The notes beneath the pieces are model-generated. The model saw nothing but the letters and a program-made list of their open reading frames with translations, was not told the origin of the DNA and ran no database searches. This document shows, piece by piece, positions 45,264 to 54,171 of a stretch of DNA of 64,000 nt. Source of the DNA: Nocardioides gansuensis (GTDB taxonomy: Bacteria > Actinomycetota > Actinomycetes > Propionibacteriales > Nocardioidaceae); the NCBI RefSeq assembly GCF_003076135.1, contig NZ_QDGZ01000012.1, positions 1 through 64,000 on the forward strand, read 5' to 3'. The position numbers and the translations under genes were made by a program. Within the stretch, counting starts at the first letter, position 1; the number at the start of each line of letters is the position of its first letter.

Positions 45264-47387
45264 TCAGCGGCTGCCCCAGGCGGGCGGTCCGTAGGCGCCG
45301 GTGTTCAGCTCGATCGGGGACGTGTCGCCGAATGCCTTGAGCCAGAGCGTCTTACCAACACCCTCCGTGGCGGGCTCGAGCCAGACCACCGCCGGCTCGT
45401 CGCTGGGGGCCCAGGTCGGTGATTGTGCGCTCCCGCTGACCGTGATGGGGCTCACGCCGCGCGCGTCGACACTCTCCTGGTAGACCACGTTGCTGGATCC
45501 GTCCCGGTCCCGGAGGAAGAGCAGACCATGGTCCGACCAGTCCGGGTGGCTGTCCGAACCGTCCAGCCCGTCGGTGACGGGTTCCTGCGCCTCGCCGTCG
45601 GCCGAAATCGCCCACAGGGCCGTCGTGTCATCCCCCTCGACATCCCGCATCACGATGATCCGGCCGTCGCCGGTCCAGGTCGGTGCGCCACGAAAGTCGT
45701 CCTGCCTCACCAAGCGGACCAGGTGCCCGTCCGGGTCGATGATGCCCAGGCCGACCGACTGGCCATTGGCGTCCACGCAGATCGCGGCGAGAAGCCCGCC
45801 GTCTTGGCTGAAGGCTGGCCTCGTGGTGAACGGGCAGTCCTGGCTGGCTACGCTGTCGAGGAGCCGCGCGTCATTGCTGCCGTCGACGCGGGCCAGCCGA
45901 GGTATCCCTCCAGGGGCTTCGCCCCGGGTGGTCAGGTACACCATCCACTGGCGATCCTCAGAGATCGTCGGGAAGCCCGCCGCCGGATCGTGGAGGATCA
46001 GACGGGTGTTTCCGGTTTCGGTGTCGAAACCGAAGATCCCCTGACCGAGCTGCGGGTCCTTGGCAGCCACGAGAAGCTCGGTGTCCGGCAGTACGGGCCC
46101 GGATTCTTCGACGCCGGAGGTCACGCCGGAGGTGCTGTCGTCGCCGTTCAGTGCCTGCCAGGTGTACCCACCGATGACCAGCACGCCGATGAGACCCGCC
46201 GCGGTCAGACCGGCGCGCTTGAGCGCGACTGGGTGCCACCGTCCAGGAATGCCACCTCCACCATCGGCCTCGGTCTCGGTGTCGGTCTCGGTGTCGGTCT
46301 CGGTGTCGGTGTTGGTGTCGGTGTGGGTGGTGTCGATGTCCGGTGCTTGTTCTTTCACGGGCCGGTCTTCGACGGTCGGTCCACCGCGCGTGGCCGACGC
46401 CGGCTCATAGTCGGGGATTGCCGGTGTCGGCAGCTCTCCGGCCGCGTCCAGCACCTTCTGCGCCTGGCTTCGGACCGACAGACTGTCGTCGTGGCTGGCC
46501 AATCTGGCCAGCTCTAGGCGGGCGGCGAGCGAGCGGCCGGGGTGTTTCTCGTCCAGGACGTGGGCCAGGCCCTGCACGGCACCCAGGCGCTTGTAGGTCA
46601 CCAGGGCGCGAGCATCAGCGAGGAGGTCGGGTTCCAGCGGGGCGGGCCGGGTGACGGGCGTGCTGCGGCGGGCGACGTACACCTCGCCCTGGACATCGAA
46701 GCTCTTCACCGGGGTCTGGTTCGGATTGCGCGAGGTCACCCGGTCGTGCACGAAGTTGTACAGCTCGTCCAGCGAGATGAGCCCGTCGAGGTCGCGGTCG
46801 GCTTCACCACTGCGAAGACCGTCGATCACCGCATGGGTGAACAGGGACGGCTCCTCCTCCCCGTCGAGCGCCAGCTGTAGCGAGGTCGACGCGGTGATCA
46901 CCGCTCTACCCTTACCGCCGAGACGCTCGGTGAGATCGACAGTGTCGGCCGCCTTGGCGAGCTTGACGAAGGCTCCTGAGTAGCAGCAGTCGACCAGGCA
47001 AAGGATCAGGCTGGCTCGTGACTCCTCCATGGCGTCGCGAACGAGTGCGGATGGGACGCCGGTGACCTTGAGCTTGAACGCGTCGGACAGGTCGGTGTTC
47101 GTCGTCGCGAAGTAGAGCTCTCCGCTGGGGGACTTCACGCCGTGACACGAGAAGTGGGCGAGCAGGGTGTCTCCGTACTTGCCGGCCCCGAAGAACTCCG
47201 CGATGGCGAGTTCTATGTCGTGGCTGGGTCGGTTGAAGACGGTCTTGACCCCGAAGCCGCCGACCGCCTCGTCGCGGAGCACGTCGGCCAAGGCGCGCGC
47301 ATCGGTGGCGGGCGCGTTGAGACTCGTCAGCTTCGGATCGCTGTACTCGTCCGTCGCGACGATCAAGGCCCTTCGTACGCCGGCCAT
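45264..47387 (-). CDS. Caspase-family protease with EF-hand loop, TM helix and propeller domain
   Basis: The 707-residue protein starts with a caspase (C14) domain. The catalytic His is in HFSCHG (His82) and the Cys in VDCCYSG (Cys134/135). A perfect EF-hand loop (Asp197, 199, 201, Glu208) suggests calcium control, as in metacaspases. After a helical region comes an acidic Thr-Asp repeat (residues 353-373), one TM helix (about 393-412) and an outside domain of repeated strands like a TolB/WD propeller. The protease would lie in the cytosol and the propeller outside, as a sensor. The ATG follows GGGAGG. Confidence 0.88.
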   Translation of the reverse strand: MAGVRRALIVATDEYSDPKLTSLNAPATDARALADVLRDEAVGGFGVKTVFNRPSHDIELAIAEFFGAGKYGDTLLAHFSCHGVKSPSGELYFATTNTDLSDAFKLKVTGVPSALVRDAMEESRASLILCLVDCCYSGAFVKLAKAADTVDLTERLGGKGRAVITASTSLQLALDGEEEPSLFTHAVIDGLRSGEADRDLDGLISLDELYNFVHDRVTSRNPNQTPVKSFDVQGEVYVARRSTPVTRPAPLEPDLLADARALVTYKRLGAVQGLAHVLDEKHPGRSLAARLELARLASHDDSLSVRSQAQKVLDAAGELPTPAIPDYEPASATRGGPTVEDRPVKEQAPDIDTTHTDTNTDTETDTETDTETEADGGGGIPGRWHPVALKRAGLTAAGLIGVLVIGGYTWQALNGDDSTSGVTSGVEESGPVLPDTELLVAAKDPQLGQGIFGFDTETGNTRLILHDPAAGFPTISEDRQWMVYLTTRGEAPGGIPRLARVDGSNDARLLDSVASQDCPFTTRPAFSQDGGLLAAICVDANGQSVGLGIIDPDGHLVRLVRQDDFRGAPTWTGDGRIIVMRDVEGDDTTALWAISADGEAQEPVTDGLDGSDSHPDWSDHGLLFLRDRDGSSNVVYQESVDARGVSPITVSGSAQSPTWAPSDEPAVVWLEPATEGVGKTLWLKAFGDTSPIELNTGAYGPPAWGSR
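46271..46330 (-). repeat. 12-bp tandem repeat coding Thr-Asp/Glu tract
   Basis: CGGTCTCGGTGT (plus strand) occurs three times in a row (46271-46306), then two diverged copies (46307-46330). In frame it codes TDTE-type repeats just before the TM helix of the caspase protein. Repeat number is likely variable. Confidence 0.85.
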
Positions 47388-47898
47388 GGCGCCTCCCGAT
47401 CGAGTATTCCGGGTCCTACGGTCCTCGCCTCCTGATTGAGGTGTCAACGTGGAATCTGCACCTGCTGGGGAGGACGGCGGGAGCGCTGTCGGACCGCCGC
47501 GTCAACACCGTGGTTTGGACGCGGCCACGCGAGGTGCCTGAGATGCGTTCATATGGGGAACCCTTGGAACCGGACCGGTGAGCGATCCCCGTGCTTGGTC
47601 GGCATCGAGACCTGGGCACTTGTCCCACCTGTGAGCGCACTCTTTGGTTCGCCGCTCAACCGGGGACGACCGGACGAACAACCGGCGCGCCCAGGAGCGG
47701 GAGATGGTCTCAGATGCGCCACGACAACTTGGGCTGGATCTCGGCTACGGGCCGGAGCCGTGAGCTGAAGCTCTACGGCACCACCGATGCGCGACAGAAT
47801 GCCGCCGATTTGCCTGGAACATGACTCGTTCGGGCCTTGTCCATCGCGGTGTTGTCGGAGGACCGTGGGCCCACGACGGATCGTTTCGGGGAGACGCC
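47388..47898. other. Intergenic region between caspase and tyrosinase
   Basis: About 510 bases between two divergent genes. No gene supported. It should hold promoters for both but I could not pick clear boxes. Confidence 0.5.
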
Positions 47899-49275
47899 AT
47901 GGCTAGGACGCGGCATGACATCGCCACAGTGTCGCTGGGCAAGGTTGCCGACGCAGAGACCCAGGCGTGGCATCCGGTCCTCGACACCTACGCGCGGGGT
48001 GTCGAGCTGATGCGTGCTCTGCCCGCAGAGGACCCGGAATCCTGGCAGTGGGCGGCCAACACTCACGGGGTCCCCGTGGGTACGCCGCTGCGTCCGGCTT
48101 GGGGGCAGTGCGCCCATGCTTCGCTGTTCTTCTTGCCCTGGCACCGCGCCTACCTTGCCTGGTTCGAGGGGACAATCCGCAAGCTCACGGGCGATGACGG
48201 CTGGGGGCTGCCGTACTGGGATTACTCCGACCCGGACAATCCGGACGCGGTGTTCCTTCCTGCGGAGTTTCGGGTGCCGACCAGGGTTGTCGACGGCGAG
48301 GCCGTGCCGAACCCCCTGTTCGATCCAGCCCGGAACGAGGGCCCCATCCCAGGCGAGGACATCGACATCGTGCAGGCGCTCGCCGAACGCAGATTCGTCG
48401 GGGGTGTTCCTGACGTCGGATTCGGCGGCACCGACCGTGATCGTCGCTTCGGTGATGTGGAGAGCACGCCGCACAACTGGGTCCATGTGGACATCGCAGG
48501 GCTCATGGAGAGCCCGGCAACGGCGGGCCAGGACCCGATCTTCTGGCTGCACCACGCCAACATCGACCGGTTGTGGGAGGTGTGGCTTTCCCTCCCAGGC
48601 TCACTCCGGTTGACGGATCCCGGCGGGGGTTCGGCCTTCCTCGTGACGCAGTGGCAGTCGGCGATCTTCTGGTTCGGCTCCGAGCAGTCCCCGTCGACGT
48701 ACACGATGGACGATGTCGAGGATCTGTCCAGTGTGAAGATGGGCTACGAGTACGAGTCGATCGAGCTGCCGGAGGCGTCGGCGGAGGCAATCGCCGCCGC
48801 GAGGGAACCGGTGCCGGTCGGGGGAAGTGGGTTTCCCTTGGACGAGGCCCAGGCTCGGTGGGAACCAGTTGCTGCCAGTTTCAATCTGGATTCCAACGAG
48901 GAGCGGGATCTCACCTTCCACGCCACGCCCCGGGGCCTGGATGAGGCGCCGCCGACCCGCCTGGTCCTGGAGTTCGCCGGGGTGCGTGCGGTCGTGCCGC
49001 ACGCGGCGTACGTCGTTGAGGTGAGGTCCGCGCCGGACGCGGAGCCCCATCGAGCCGGGCGGTTTGCGACCTTCGGTCTGGCAGGGACGCCGCCGGAGGA
49101 GGAGCGCAACTACCTGGTCGACGCGACGGAGGTTCTGCCCGACCTGGTTGCGGAGGGATGGACCGGCGGGCAGTTGTCGGTGAAGCTCGTGCCCGAGGAG
49201 GGGCGTCCCGACTCGGACGATCCCGACCGCGCGATTCATGTCCAGCAGGTCACCGTCTACGCGCAGACATCATGA
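47899..49275 (+). CDS. Tyrosinase / polyphenol oxidase (type 3 copper)
   Basis: This 458-residue protein has both copper sites. CuA has His56, His73 and His82, with Cys71 placed for the Cys-His thioether seen in plant-type catechol oxidases (GQCAH, LPWHRAYL). CuB has His192, His196 (PHNWVH) and the HHANIDRLW pair at 218-219. The last 170 residues form a separate domain of strands, like the lid or shielding domain of plant enzymes, with no signal peptide. It likely oxidises phenols to quinones. It starts an operon of five genes, with an ATGA overlap to the next. Confidence 0.9.
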   Translation: MARTRHDIATVSLGKVADAETQAWHPVLDTYARGVELMRALPAEDPESWQWAANTHGVPVGTPLRPAWGQCAHASLFFLPWHRAYLAWFEGTIRKLTGDDGWGLPYWDYSDPDNPDAVFLPAEFRVPTRVVDGEAVPNPLFDPARNEGPIPGEDIDIVQALAERRFVGGVPDVGFGGTDRDRRFGDVESTPHNWVHVDIAGLMESPATAGQDPIFWLHHANIDRLWEVWLSLPGSLRLTDPGGGSAFLVTQWQSAIFWFGSEQSPSTYTMDDVEDLSSVKMGYEYESIELPEASAEAIAAAREPVPVGGSGFPLDEAQARWEPVAASFNLDSNEERDLTFHATPRGLDEAPPTRLVLEFAGVRAVVPHAAYVVEVRSAPDAEPHRAGRFATFGLAGTPPEEERNYLVDATEVLPDLVAEGWTGGQLSVKLVPEEGRPDSDDPDRAIHVQQVTVYAQTS

Positions 49276-50066
49276 GCCTGCTGCAGGCGACGCTGCTGGC
49301 CGGACGCCTGTCGGGGTCGGTCCGGTCCACGTCCACCCGGGTGGTCCTGGGTTGTGCGGCGGCGGCGTGGGTTGCGCTGAGCGTTCCGCGGCCAGGTGGT
49401 GGCCAGGGCGCTGGCGAGATGGGCGTGGCGCACGTTCACCACCCTCACACCGTGCCGCCGGTCGCAGCTGAGGTGGTCGACCCCTGGAGCTTGGCCTGGA
49501 TCGGCAGCTGGCTGCTGATGGTGGTCGCGATGATGTGGCCGCTGACCATTCCCAGCGTTGGAGCGATCACCCGCTCCAGCTTCCGCGGCTGGCGCATGCG
49601 GCTGGGGGTTGTCTGCCTGGCGACGGTGACCATCCTGTGGCTGGCCGTGGGTCTTGCGGGCGCCATGTTTGCCCGGACGCTTTCGGTTCCGCCAGGCAGC
49701 GTCTGGTGGCAGCTGGCCTTCGTCTGCCTCGCGCTGGTGGCGTTCCGCTCGTCGTGGCGCAGCCGGGTGCTGGAGGGGTGCCTGAGGTTGCCCGCCCTGG
49801 CGCCGGGAGGTCGCCGTGGAGTGGTGACCGCGACGAGGGCGGGCATGCTGACCTGGCGCCGCTGCGCGCTTCTGTGCGGGCCGGTGATGCTAGCGATGGC
49901 CATTGGCCACAGCCTGGTCCTGATGGTCTTCGCATCGCTGGCTGCGTGGTGGGAGGCCTGGCATCCCAGGGCATGGCGAGACCCCGTGCCCGTTTTGTTG
50001 ATCGCCGGCGCTGGCGCCTGGATCGCGGTCGCTGCTCTGCTCGACGGAAGGATCGGCCATGCCTGA
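49272..50066 (+). CDS. DUF2182 predicted metal-binding membrane protein
   Basis: This 264-residue protein has about six to seven membrane helices and the DUF2182 signature LLMVVAMMWPLTIPSVGA near residues 80-98. A His-rich loop, HVHHPHT, lies before it (about residues 54-60). DUF2182 members are often found beside copper-binding proteins. Position directly after a tyrosinase gene, coupled by ATGA, suggests delivery of copper or insertion of the enzyme at the membrane. That is inference. It overlaps the next gene by 8 bp. Confidence 0.82.
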   Translation: MSLLQATLLAGRLSGSVRSTSTRVVLGCAAAAWVALSVPRPGGGQGAGEMGVAHVHHPHTVPPVAAEVVDPWSLAWIGSWLLMVVAMMWPLTIPSVGAITRSSFRGWRMRLGVVCLATVTILWLAVGLAGAMFARTLSVPPGSVWWQLAFVCLALVAFRSSWRSRVLEGCLRLPALAPGGRRGVVTATRAGMLTWRRCALLCGPVMLAMAIGHSLVLMVFASLAAWWEAWHPRAWRDPVPVLLIAGAGAWIAVAALLDGRIGHA

Positions 50067-51756
50067 CATCTTCGCCGAGGTGGATCTCCTCATCCAGGAC
50101 GCATCGGTCTCCCAGCTCGAGAGCCGCATAGGGGGCAGCGACGCCGGCAAGGAGAGGAAGAAACTGATCATCCCCGGCGACGCCAACGACCGGTTCCTGG
50201 ACGGGCCGGCGTGTCGTCGGATCGCAGTGGTCGACTTCGACCCCGCGTCCGGAGACCCTCTACCGCCACCGGTGGTATTCACGCCGTTCGCCTCGAATCC
50301 GCGGTCCGGGAGGTACGTCGCTGACAGCGACCCGACCTCAGCGGCGAGCATCGCGGTCAACACGTTCGGAACGGTGTTCCAGACGGTGCGCATGTTCGAG
50401 GGTCCGGAGGCGCTGGGAAGGCAGGTTGACTGGGCGTTCGGCAGCGAGCAGCTGCTGGTCGTGCCCCGGGCAGGCGAGTGGGCTAACGCCTTCTACGACC
50501 GCGGGACCCGCAGCCTTCAGTTCTTCTCGTTCCTGGACGACGACGGGAAGCGGGTCTACACCGGGCTGAGTCGCGACATCGTCTCGCACGAGTGCGGACA
50601 TGCCCTGCTCGACGCCGTCGTGCCCTCGCTCTACGACAGCTCCACCCCGCAGTCGGTCGCGCTCCACGAAGCGGTCGCGGACCTGGTTGCGGTGATCATG
50701 GCCCTCGACAGCAGTCGACTCCGACAGGCGGTGCTCGCCCTCGGTGACAACTCACTGAGTGGACCCAACGCCTTCAACAACATCGCCGAGGAGTTCGGCA
50801 TGGCGCGGCCCGGTGCCGACGGGATGGCCCGCACCGCGCTCCGGGCGCTGCAGAACGACTCCACGCTCGAGACGCTGGCGGGCGAACGTCCGCACATGCT
50901 GAGCACGCTGCTCTCGGCGATCTTCTACGACACGCTGTCCAAGATCTTCATGGCCCGGTTCGAGGACGAACAGATGACTGACGACGCGGGTGTGGCCCTC
51001 CCGAGAGAAGAAGCCGCCAACAAGGCACTCGGCACCGCGCTGATCATCTTCCGCAGGTTCCTGCTCCGCGGGATCGACTACCTGCCGCCTGGTGAGCTCA
51101 GCTTCGCCGACGTTGGTCGCGCCACTCTGGCGGCCGACCGTGCGGCCCGCCCCGACGCCGACTCGAGCGTGGCCCTCATCGAACAACGGAAGGGTTTCGC
51201 GGAGAACTTCGTCAAGCGACTCATCGTGGCCAAGGCGGGTGACCTCGACGGTGCCCAACCCAAGAAGCTCGACGTGCCCGCCGATCGAGTGGGGCAGCTG
51301 CACGTCAGCGACTGGGCGGCCTACCAGTACGTCACCCATCACCGCGCGACGCTGGGCATCCCGAAAGGCTCCTCCTTCACGGTGCTGCCCCGTGTCGACA
51401 GCACGAAGGTGATCGGCCCCAAGCGCGATGGAGTGGCGCCGGTCCAGCGGGAACTGATCCTGAAGGTCGCCTGGAACCACACCGAGGACGCCACCGGGCG
51501 TGCCCGCAGGATGCGAGTGGTCCCGACCGGTGCGACCGTCGCACTCAAATGGGAGACCGGGGAGTGCCTGGCCCTGGTCCGCAGCGACGTCACCAGCGCC
51601 GATCAGCAGCGTGAGCGTGATCGGCTCCTGGTCGAGCTGGAGCACGAGGGCGTGCTCGAACCCGACGACGAGGCCGGTGTCGGGCTTCGGGGCGCTGGCG
51701 ATGCCGGCCTACACGGCAGCCACAGGTTGCTTCACCTCGCGGGGTGGGATGCATGA
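50059..51756 (+). CDS. Thermolysin-like (gluzincin) metalloprotease
   Basis: The 565-residue protein has the zinc motif HECGH (177-181) and, 23 residues on, HEAVAD (Glu204, Asp208), the equivalent of NEAxSD in M4 peptidases. No signal peptide or propeptide is seen, so it may act in the cytosol or be exported with help. The region after residue 350 is helical plus a strand-rich tail of unknown type. It might process the tyrosinase lid domain. The stop overlaps the MBL start (ATGA). Confidence 0.8.
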   Translation: MPDIFAEVDLLIQDASVSQLESRIGGSDAGKERKKLIIPGDANDRFLDGPACRRIAVVDFDPASGDPLPPPVVFTPFASNPRSGRYVADSDPTSAASIAVNTFGTVFQTVRMFEGPEALGRQVDWAFGSEQLLVVPRAGEWANAFYDRGTRSLQFFSFLDDDGKRVYTGLSRDIVSHECGHALLDAVVPSLYDSSTPQSVALHEAVADLVAVIMALDSSRLRQAVLALGDNSLSGPNAFNNIAEEFGMARPGADGMARTALRALQNDSTLETLAGERPHMLSTLLSAIFYDTLSKIFMARFEDEQMTDDAGVALPREEAANKALGTALIIFRRFLLRGIDYLPPGELSFADVGRATLAADRAARPDADSSVALIEQRKGFAENFVKRLIVAKAGDLDGAQPKKLDVPADRVGQLHVSDWAAYQYVTHHRATLGIPKGSSFTVLPRVDSTKVIGPKRDGVAPVQRELILKVAWNHTEDATGRARRMRVVPTGATVALKWETGECLALVRSDVTSADQQRERDRLLVELEHEGVLEPDDEAGVGLRGAGDAGLHGSHRLLHLAGWDA

Positions 51757-52925
51757 GCGAACTGGTGGTGCGTTCGTACAACGTGGGCTTCGGCGACGCG
51801 ATCCTGGTGTCGATCCCCGAGGCCACCAACGCAGGCGCCGAGGAGACGCGGCACCTGCTGATCGACGTCGGCAACCTGTTGGCCGGGGACGGCAACGACG
51901 ACAAGGTCTTCACCGGTGTGGTGCAGGACATTTCGGATCGCACCGGCGGGACCGTCGACCTCTATCTGATGACCCACGAGCACCTCGACCACGTCCAGGG
52001 GCTGCTGGCCGCGGAGCGGGCAGGTGTCGAGCTCGCGGCGCGGCACGCATGGCTCACGGGGTCGGCCCACCCGGCGTACTACGAGACCCATCCGGAGGCG
52101 AAGGAGAAGATGCGCACGCTCCAGCTCTCTCTCGCCGAGGCGCACCGGATGCTCCAGGCGGAGCCCGACCCGTGGCTGGAGATGATGGTGCGCAACAACT
52201 CCGCGATGCTCCCACCCGGGGCGCTCGGCTTGAGAACCAGCGACTACGTCGACCATCTGCGCGGCATCGCCCCGGAGGACCAGACCCACTACGTCGACAA
52301 CACCACCGACATCGTCGGCAAGCACCCGTTCCACGAGGCGGTGCTGAGGATCCTCGCGCCCGAGGAGGACACGTCGTCGTACTACCGGAAACTCGGCCCG
52401 ACGCACACCACAGCGGATGAACTCCCGGCTGCGGGCGCAGCAGAGGCGCCTGCGGGCCTCTCCGTGCCACCGGTGGGCGTGGATCCAGGAGCGTTCTACG
52501 ACCTCCAGGCCTCCCGGCGGAAGAGCACCCGCCGCCAGATCATGGAGATCGATAAGGCCAACAACAACACCAGCGTGGTGCTCGAACTCGAGTGGCGCGG
52601 CTGGCGACTGCTCTTCGCCGGCGACGCCGAGCTCGGTTCGTGGAAGCTGATGCACGAGCAGAACCTGATCAAGCCCGTGCACTTCGTGAAGGTGTCGCAC
52701 CACGGCAGCCACAACGGCACGTACGACGAGCTGTTTGACGAGCTCATGCCCGCCGAGAGCCCGGACGGTCGGGAGCGGCACGCGCTGGTGTCCACCCATG
52801 ACGGCGACTGGGACAGCGTGCCGGACACGGACGGGACCCTGTCGCTGTACTCGTCACGCTGCACCTTGCACGACACCCGCGCCCTTGCCCACGGGGCGTT
52901 TCTTGAGATCCGGTTTCCCGGCTAG
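51753..52925 (+). CDS. MBL-fold metallo-hydrolase (second ComEC-like protein)
   Basis: This 390-residue protein has the metal motif THEHLDHVQG (75-80 holds HEHLDH), FAGDAELGSW and VSHHGSHNG, the same order as in the protein at 43248. The N terminus VRSYNVGFGDAILVSI is the typical first strand pair of the ComEC-type MBL domain. A 100-residue insert between motifs holds a Pro/Ala-rich linker. The start is ATG 51753, overlapping the protease stop. It is followed after 31 bp by the patatin gene. Confidence 0.85.
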   Translation: MSELVVRSYNVGFGDAILVSIPEATNAGAEETRHLLIDVGNLLAGDGNDDKVFTGVVQDISDRTGGTVDLYLMTHEHLDHVQGLLAAERAGVELAARHAWLTGSAHPAYYETHPEAKEKMRTLQLSLAEAHRMLQAEPDPWLEMMVRNNSAMLPPGALGLRTSDYVDHLRGIAPEDQTHYVDNTTDIVGKHPFHEAVLRILAPEEDTSSYYRKLGPTHTTADELPAAGAAEAPAGLSVPPVGVDPGAFYDLQASRRKSTRRQIMEIDKANNNTSVVLELEWRGWRLLFAGDAELGSWKLMHEQNLIKPVHFVKVSHHGSHNGTYDELFDELMPAESPDGRERHALVSTHDGDWDSVPDTDGTLSLYSSRCTLHDTRALAHGAFLEIRFPG

Positions 52926-52956
52926 CGCCGGTGGGCAGGACAAGCGGAGGTATGAG

Positions 52957-54171
52957 ATGACTGACCCAGAAGCGCTGTTGCCGGGGCCCCAGGAGGAGAT
53001 CACCGCCGACCAACCGGTGTCCCGGCCACCGGGCCATGACGAGGCGCCCTCGGAGGGCCTGGCTCTGTGCTTGTCAGGGGGCGGGTACCGGGCGATGCTC
53101 TTCCACGTCGGCGTCCTGTGGCGGCTGAACGAGGCCGGGATGCTGCGCGAGCTCGACCGAATCTCGAGCGTCTCCGGCGGTTCGATCACGGCCGGGGTTC
53201 TTGGCCTCAACTGGGAGAACCTCGACTTTGACGACGCCGGCGTGGCGCGGAACTTCCAAAGCCAGCTGGTCGACCCGATTCGCAAGATGGCCGGCGTCGG
53301 CATCGACGTTACCTCGGTACTGACCGGGCTGGGTCTTCCGTTCACCTCGATCTCGGACCGGATCGTCAAGGCCTACAAGCAACATCTCTTCGGCAAGGCG
53401 ACGCTCCAGAACCTTCCCGACGACGACCCGAAACCGGTTGGCCCTGAGAAGCCCCCACCGCGGTTCGTGATCAACGCGACGAACCTCGAGTCCGGCGTGC
53501 TGATGCGCTTCAGCAGGCCCTACCTGGCTGACTACCGCGTGGGCAAGGTGCACTTCCCCGACCTGCCGCTGGCTGTCGCGGTGGCCGCATCCTCTGCCTT
53601 CCCGCCTGTGCTGTCGCCGTGCACGGTGGACCTTGAACACGAGGACTGGGTGACCGAGGAGGGCAACGACCTGACCGGCGCCGGCTTCCGCGGCCAGATC
53701 AGGCTCTGTGACGGCGGGGTCTACGACAACCTTGGCCTGCAAACAGCCTGGAATCAGTTCCGCACGATCCTGGTGGCCGACGCCGGTGGCCACATGGGCG
53801 CCGATTCCTCCCCGCCGACGGACTGGCCAAGGCACATGGTGCGGGTCCTGTCCGTGATCGACAGCCAGGTCCGGTCCCTTCGCAAGCGTCAGGTCATCGA
53901 GGCCTTCAAGTCGGACCGCCGAACAGGTGCCTATCTCGGCATCCGCAGCCACGTCGCGGACTACCACCTCGACGGCGCGATGCCGGCCGACCCGGAAATC
54001 ACCGACAAGCTCGCCGCGATCGCAACCCGGCTGGACGACCTGCCAGCGGAGCGGCAGGAGTCGTTGATCAATTGGGGCTACGTGATCACCGACACCGGAA
54101 TCCGAAAGCATGTCCGAGAGGGGTTGCCTGCAGGCGACCTGCCCTACCCGGCCCGCCCTCTGGTCAGCTGA
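52957..54171 (+). CDS. Patatin-like phospholipase
   Basis: This 404-residue lipid acyl hydrolase has the oxyanion loop SGGGYRAMLFH (40-50), the nucleophile Ser73 in SVSGGS and the dyad Asp in CDGGVYDN near residue 248. It has no signal peptide, so it would attack lipids from the cytosolic side. Such patatins are used as membrane-damaging effectors in several defence systems. The ATG has GGAGG seven bases upstream. It ends the five-gene operon; a deleted copy lies at 42294. Confidence 0.9.
   Translation: MTDPEALLPGPQEEITADQPVSRPPGHDEAPSEGLALCLSGGGYRAMLFHVGVLWRLNEAGMLRELDRISSVSGGSITAGVLGLNWENLDFDDAGVARNFQSQLVDPIRKMAGVGIDVTSVLTGLGLPFTSISDRIVKAYKQHLFGKATLQNLPDDDPKPVGPEKPPPRFVINATNLESGVLMRFSRPYLADYRVGKVHFPDLPLAVAVAASSAFPPVLSPCTVDLEHEDWVTEEGNDLTGAGFRGQIRLCDGGVYDNLGLQTAWNQFRTILVADAGGHMGADSSPPTDWPRHMVRVLSVIDSQVRSLRKRQVIEAFKSDRRTGAYLGIRSHVADYHLDGAMPADPEITDKLAAIATRLDDLPAERQESLINWGYVITDTGIRKHVREGLPAGDLPYPARPLVS

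Noticed and set aside
46271..46330. 12-bp repeats as a CRISPR or iteron array.
   Set aside because: Units are contiguous, in frame and coding; no spacers and no replication gene nearby.
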